Translations under genes and position numbers: made by a program
Notes under the pieces: model-generated
The model's input: only the letters and a program-made list of their open reading frames with translations
What the model was told of the DNA's origin: nothing
The model's database searches: none
Assembly (NCBI GenBank): GCA_004151065.3
Contig: NWUY0300016666.1
Coordinates: 12,684 to 22,951 of the forward strand
Direction of reading: 5' to 3'
Source of the DNA: Larix sibirica
Taxonomy: Eukaryota; Streptophyta; Pinopsida; Pinales; Pinaceae
Length of the DNA stretch: 10,268 nucleotides
Part shown: positions 7,531 through 10,268 of the stretch, one piece after another
How the letters are laid out: each line of letters begins with the position of its first letter
Position numbering within the stretch: the stretch's first letter is position 1

Positions 7531-7850
7531 GAGGTGCTAAATGTTGTGCACATTCCCTAGACATGAACACAAATGATATTAGATCAATGAAACAATGTGC
7601 ATCCTCCTATTTTATTGGCAGACAACCCACTTTCACAAGGCCACAAATATGTGCCTAGTTTCAATGCATCTCTAGCAGCCAGATGTACATCAAATGTTAG
7701 GAGAGCTTCCACTAACCACCCCCAAGTTCCTCCACCCAACGAGGCTCTCTTAGTCCCAAGCACTCTCTAAAGGACATTATCAAGGTTTGCATTAGTAATT
7801 TCATAGTGATTGATGGGGATGTTGGCGCACAGAGGGAAGACCCGAGTTCT
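7531..7850 (-). other. Copia leader region, no recognised gene
   Basis: This stretch lies between the possible primer-binding site and the start of the Gag homology. A 60-codon stretch without stops runs on the minus strand from 7766 to 7587, but it has no clear start codon and matches no family I recognise. It is probably 5' untranslated or decayed N-terminal Gag sequence. Confidence 0.4.
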
Positions 7851-7851
7851 A

Positions 7852-7865
7852 GCATTAAAATACCA
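7852..7865 (-). other. Possible decayed primer-binding site
   Basis: On the minus strand the bases read TGGTATTTTAATGC, sharing TGGTAT and a final GC with TGGTATCAGAGC, the initiator-methionine tRNA complement used as primer-binding site by most plant copia elements. It lies about 400 bp upstream of the Gag homology, in the right orientation. The middle of the site does not match, so this is a tentative call. Confidence 0.35.
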
Positions 7866-7943
7866 ACAAAACCCCTAGATACCGACCCTTACGGCATCAC
7901 TTGTTAAACAGATGAAGTCTCACCCGAGGCATCCGAGGAGGGC

Positions 7944-7964
7944 TGTAGAAACCAGGTTTCTACA
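7944..7964. repeat. Perfect 21-nt palindrome with 10-bp arms
   Basis: TGTAGAAACC, one A, then GGTTTCTACA make a perfect inverted repeat around a single central base. It lies in the possible LTR tail, just beside a CCGAGGCATCCGAGG direct repeat (7924-7938). In RNA the one-base loop could not form unless the inner pairs opened. Meaning unknown. Confidence 0.8.
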
Positions 7965-8304
7965 TATTAGAAAGGTTAGGAGGCAATTCTATCACTTTTA
8001 TGCACAAACATCAGATCTATAACAGAACAACAAGCACAACTCAAACATATTCAGATCAATTATTCAGAAACATAATAACATCATATTCAGTATGTACGCA
8101 AAAGATGAAGCATTCATCAGTACACAAAGAGGATAAAACATCTTCATCATATTATCATTCATCCATAACCATACATCTCCTGCGCACTGCGCGATAGAAT
8201 CCCAAAAACATAAAAGTATTACATCATTAGCTCTTCTTACTCTCTCTTCTTCTATCATATCATTTCCCCTTATCACTCATACTTCTATCCCTCTATCTAC
8301 TGCC

Positions 8305-8312
8305 TATTTATA
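8305..8312 (-). promoter_or_regulatory. TATA box on the minus strand
   Basis: The minus strand reads ACTATAAATAGGCA across 8301-8314, with TATAAATA, the best plant TATA-box form, followed by GC-richer bases. It points toward the copia Gag-Pol relic, and transcription would start at about 8275-8285. It is the best promoter candidate in the window, most likely from an LTR. Confidence 0.5.
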
Positions 8313-8320
8313 GTTTTTTT

Positions 8321-9900
8321 TAGTGGGGGGGCAAATACCACAAACAAACCAAAAGTATTTCTAATCGACCAAAACCCTAACTAGTTTCCATCTTTTGCGC
8401 TCTTCCGCCCATTTGCTGCATGTGTACAGTCCACATCCTTGCGCGCACTTCCCAAAATTGGTCCCTTCTTGATCCTGCTCCAATAGAGGACAAAAATGGG
8501 ATGGAGATGGTTTTGCTCTCTCCTCTACCTCTCTATCTAGTGTTGAGCAGTGCTTCTCTCTTTTCTTGTGATCACCCTTTCTTAACCACTTTACTTTCAT
8601 TTTTATTTGTATAACTTTATATTTTGGCTTTCAAGAGTAGCCTTGACACTCCAACGTTATGTTTGTGGCTTGTATTCTCTGGTCCCATAGCCCTATTATT
8701 TTGGTCACATCTATACATTAATAAAAATATCTTCTTATCTCTAAGATATCTTAGCCTTTGGAGAGAATATTGTAATAATAAATAATTAGAACTTGGCACC
8801 CAACAACAAGAGATGAGGCAACCATCTAGAATGCGAGGCATTTTTGTGATATCAAACAATGCCATAACATCCTAACAAACAACCTCATAATTTTGGTAGT
8901 GTATACAAGGTCTAATATTTATGAAGTTCAATTATATAAAATTCTATTAAAAAAAAAATTGTGGAATGAAACCCATTATGAAGTCCCTGTGAGTAAACAA
9001 CAATTGGTAATGTCTTGGAACAAAATAATGAGCATTACAATATCTCTAGAGTATGTATGGCAATGGACAATGTTGTATCCCAACAAATAACTCCTTTGAG
9101 GTGACAAATAACGACAAGCACAAGGCAAACAAAAATGCACTTGTGTTGTGATAGTGACATGACATGATTATGACCAACACTTAATCACAAGAATAGATGT
9201 GAGACACCCTAGTAACATAAATCAAGCAACAAGAGAGTGCTATAGCAATTAGATTCCATAGTACTCAACATTAAGCTTTGGTGGTTTTGGTCACAATAAG
9301 CTTTGTGGTGGTTTAAAATAAAGAATATGGTTAATGTATTTGGCTTGGTATTGGCTCAGCGATAACAAGTTGCTTAAAAAATATCCTGGAGAAAGTGTAT
9401 CACGCAGGCCTCCTAGCAAGGGGAACATATAAGGGTGTTCAATGGTGATTGTCTAGGGGAATTTCTAGCATTAGCCAAGATAAAGTTATAATTTCAATGT
9501 GAGAGTGACAGCACACCAATAGAGGGAACGTCGATGATGATTACCTATGTGAGTTCGACATTAATTTGAGAATTTTACTTTCTATGTGAGAGTGACGGCA
9601 AAGAAGTAGGGTTCCAAAATTGTAGAAGAAGATTTGTAATCGATTCCAAGTTTGTTCTTCATTATAAGCTAAGCACAAATTTTTTGCTTTTGTGTTACAA
9701 TATATGTTGAGGGGGGAGGGGGTCTCAGAATAATGTCAACAATAAAATAGATAAGAGAACAATATGTTAGTATTAGTGGTATGACATGTGACCAATATGT
9801 AACAACAAATGCTAATGTCATAGTTAGGTGGTTAAACCACGATAACGATTTTATTGTGTTATAAATTATGTTCCTAATAGATGGTATAGTTGAGACTTGC
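8321..9900. other. AT-rich stretch with nothing recognised
   Basis: Open frames up to 82 codons occur (for example 8617-8865 minus and 8893-9090 plus), but none has a recognisable domain, and their composition looks like random AT-rich sequence. The part nearest 8320 could be the U3 of the possible LTR. Small ordered features are two similar segments with AAGCTTTG(T)GGTGG at 9273-9312, two TATGTGAGAGTGAC(A/G)GCA-like segments at about 9497-9600, an A-run at 8948-8958 and a G-rich run at 9709-9723. None defines an element. Confidence 0.5.
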
Positions 9901-9962
9901 TATGCTGCAGGGGAGCGCCCTACCCCCTAACGCTTCGTTCACAAACTGAGCTCCTAGAGGTA

Positions 9963-10002
9963 GCGATCAGGAATCGCTCATGGGAGCGTGATTCCTGATC
10001 GC
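9963..10002. repeat. 40-nt hairpin with a 17-bp stem
   Basis: The left arm GCGATCAGGAATCGCTC (9963-9979) pairs with GAGCG (9984-9988) and ATTCCTGATCGC (9991-10002), leaving a 4-base loop ATGG and a 2-base TG bulge. The outer 12 pairs and inner 5 pairs are perfect. It lies in the GGGAGCG cluster. There is no T-run directly after it, so it does not look like a terminator. Confidence 0.88.
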
Positions 10003-10020
10003 CCCCTTCTGGGAGCAATT

Positions 10021-10040
10021 TTAGGGAGCGCGCTCCCTAA
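10021..10040. repeat. Perfect 20-bp palindrome
   Basis: TTAGGGAGCG followed directly by CGCTCCCTAA is perfectly self-complementary. It is the head-to-head meeting of a forward and a reverse copy of the cluster motif. Confidence 0.9.
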
Positions 10041-10078
10041 CAAAAAAAAACGTTCCCTGGATTTTCAAGGAGCGATGA

Positions 10079-10093
10079 GGGAGTGTCACTCCC
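10079..10093. repeat. 15-nt palindrome GGGAGTG-T-CACTCCC
   Basis: Seven-base arms flank one central T. The arms are a variant of the cluster motif (GGGAGTG instead of GGGAGCG), and both arms carry the matching change. This suggests either compensated change or duplication as a unit. Confidence 0.8.
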
Positions 10094-10158
10094 AGAGCAC
10101 TCCCTGGTCGCTCCCAAGAGCAAAAAAAACGCTCCCTAATCGCTCCCTCAAAGCTCCC

Positions 10159-10268
10159 AGGAATTGAGGCGATTTGTTTTGGTTTTTTTGGTTTTTGGAG
10201 CAAAGACACGGTTCCACTTAGATGTTTGGGCATGGTTAGGGTTCATTTAGGGGTAATATTAAATGGTA
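10159..10268. other. Window end, no feature recognised
   Basis: The sequence turns T/G-rich (a GGTTTTTTTGGTTTTTGG run at about 10181-10198) and then AT-rich. No motif copies of the preceding cluster continue here, which suggests the cluster ends near 10158. Confidence 0.5.

Larger units (their letters stand above)
7866..8320 (-). repeat. Possible LTR tail (R-U5) of a minus-strand element
   Basis: Three things suggest the downstream half of an LTR: a canonical TATA box on the minus strand at 8305-8312, non-coding sequence below it, and the primer-binding-site-like stretch at 7852-7865 at its end. If real, it should be the 5' LTR of the copia relic. However, I see no matching copy in the flank 1881-2460, the end next to the primer site reads TGT rather than CA, and the upstream limit of U3 is not visible. 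It could belong to another element. The open frames at 8000-8276 on both strands show no domain. Confidence 0.35.
9911..10158. repeat. Dense cluster of GGGAGCG / CGCTCCC motifs, possible foldback element
   Basis: The heptamer GGGAGCG occurs exactly at 9911, 9982 and 10024. Its complement CGCTCCC occurs exactly at 10031, 10109, 10130 and 10141. Variants differing at one base or so lie at 10011, 10051, 10069, 10079, 10087, 10098 and 10152. Forward copies dominate the left half and reverse copies the right half, so the block is a loose large inverted repeat with many small palindromes. Two CAAAAAAAA(A)CG(C/T)TCCCT segments (10041-10057 and 10121-10137) form a direct repeat. GC content is well above that of the neighbours. 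The 70-codon minus-strand open frame at 10021-10233 is most likely a by-product. I do not recognise the family. Confidence 0.75.

Noticed and set aside
8361-8614. Overlapping open frames on both strands
   Set aside because: No domain was found on either strand, they overlap fully, and they lie next to the LTR-like promoter region. Composition is biased to Lys/Glu on one strand and Leu/Ser on the other, as expected by chance.
8617-8865. 82-codon minus-strand open frame
   Set aside because: No recognisable motif. AT-rich composition and isolated position argue for chance.
9709-9726. G-rich purine run considered as a polypurine tract
   Set aside because: It is not followed by a TG-starting LTR, and no internal retrotransposon domain lies upstream on that strand.
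10021-10233. 70-codon minus-strand open frame
   Set aside because: It is produced by the repeated CGCTCCC/GGGAGCG motifs and has no domain.

Overview
The window looks like intergenic DNA from a large, repeat-rich plant nuclear genome. I found no intact host gene, no RNA gene and no CRISPR array. The evidence for a plant is a Ty1/copia retrotransposon with plant-type Gag, integrase, reverse transcriptase and RNase H motifs, a LINE fragment, and an LTR of plant type. All the coding relics carry many stops and frameshifts. That depth of decay, with elements nested in one another, fits a gymnosperm-like genome best, but the species is an inference and other large plant genomes are possible.

Layout. 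Positions 1-750 are AT-rich with no supported gene and one 29-bp tandem duplication. Positions 752-1880 (+) hold the 3' part of a LINE ORF2 (reverse-transcriptase thumb to the C-terminal Cys region), broken by stops, frameshifts and a 143-bp tandem duplication. Positions 1881-2622 are non-coding flank of the next element, with a perfect 20-bp CATG-rich palindrome. Positions 2623 to about 7450 (-) are one decayed copia polyprotein. Read from high to low coordinates, the order is Gag, protease, GAG-pre-integrase and integrase, reverse transcriptase, RNase H. Its catalytic landmarks are still visible: D-N-G of the protease, D/D-35-E of the integrase, D and YVDD of the reverse transcriptase, and DSDW of the RNase H.

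The reverse transcriptase is split at 3543-4719 by a 1177-bp insertion with TGTAA...TTACA ends and a perfect 5-bp target duplication (CTTGC). This is a nested, probable solo LTR. Upstream of gag are a 36-bp tandem duplication (7451-7522) and a possible LTR tail, with a primer-binding-site-like stretch near 7852-7865 and a minus-strand TATA box at 8305-8312. I could not match this tail to any second LTR copy at the other end of the copia relic. Positions 8321-9900 are AT-rich and hold nothing I recognise. Positions 9911-10158 are a dense cluster of GGGAGCG / CGCTCCC motifs with strong palindromes and a 17-bp-stem hairpin, possibly a foldback-type element.

Nothing here works as a gene set. The history I infer is: LINE and copia insertions, long mutational decay of both, and insertion of a separate LTR element into the copia reverse transcriptase with later reduction to one LTR. 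I see no evidence of a new functional system. The most distinctive structures are the nested LTR and the GGGAGCG palindrome cluster.
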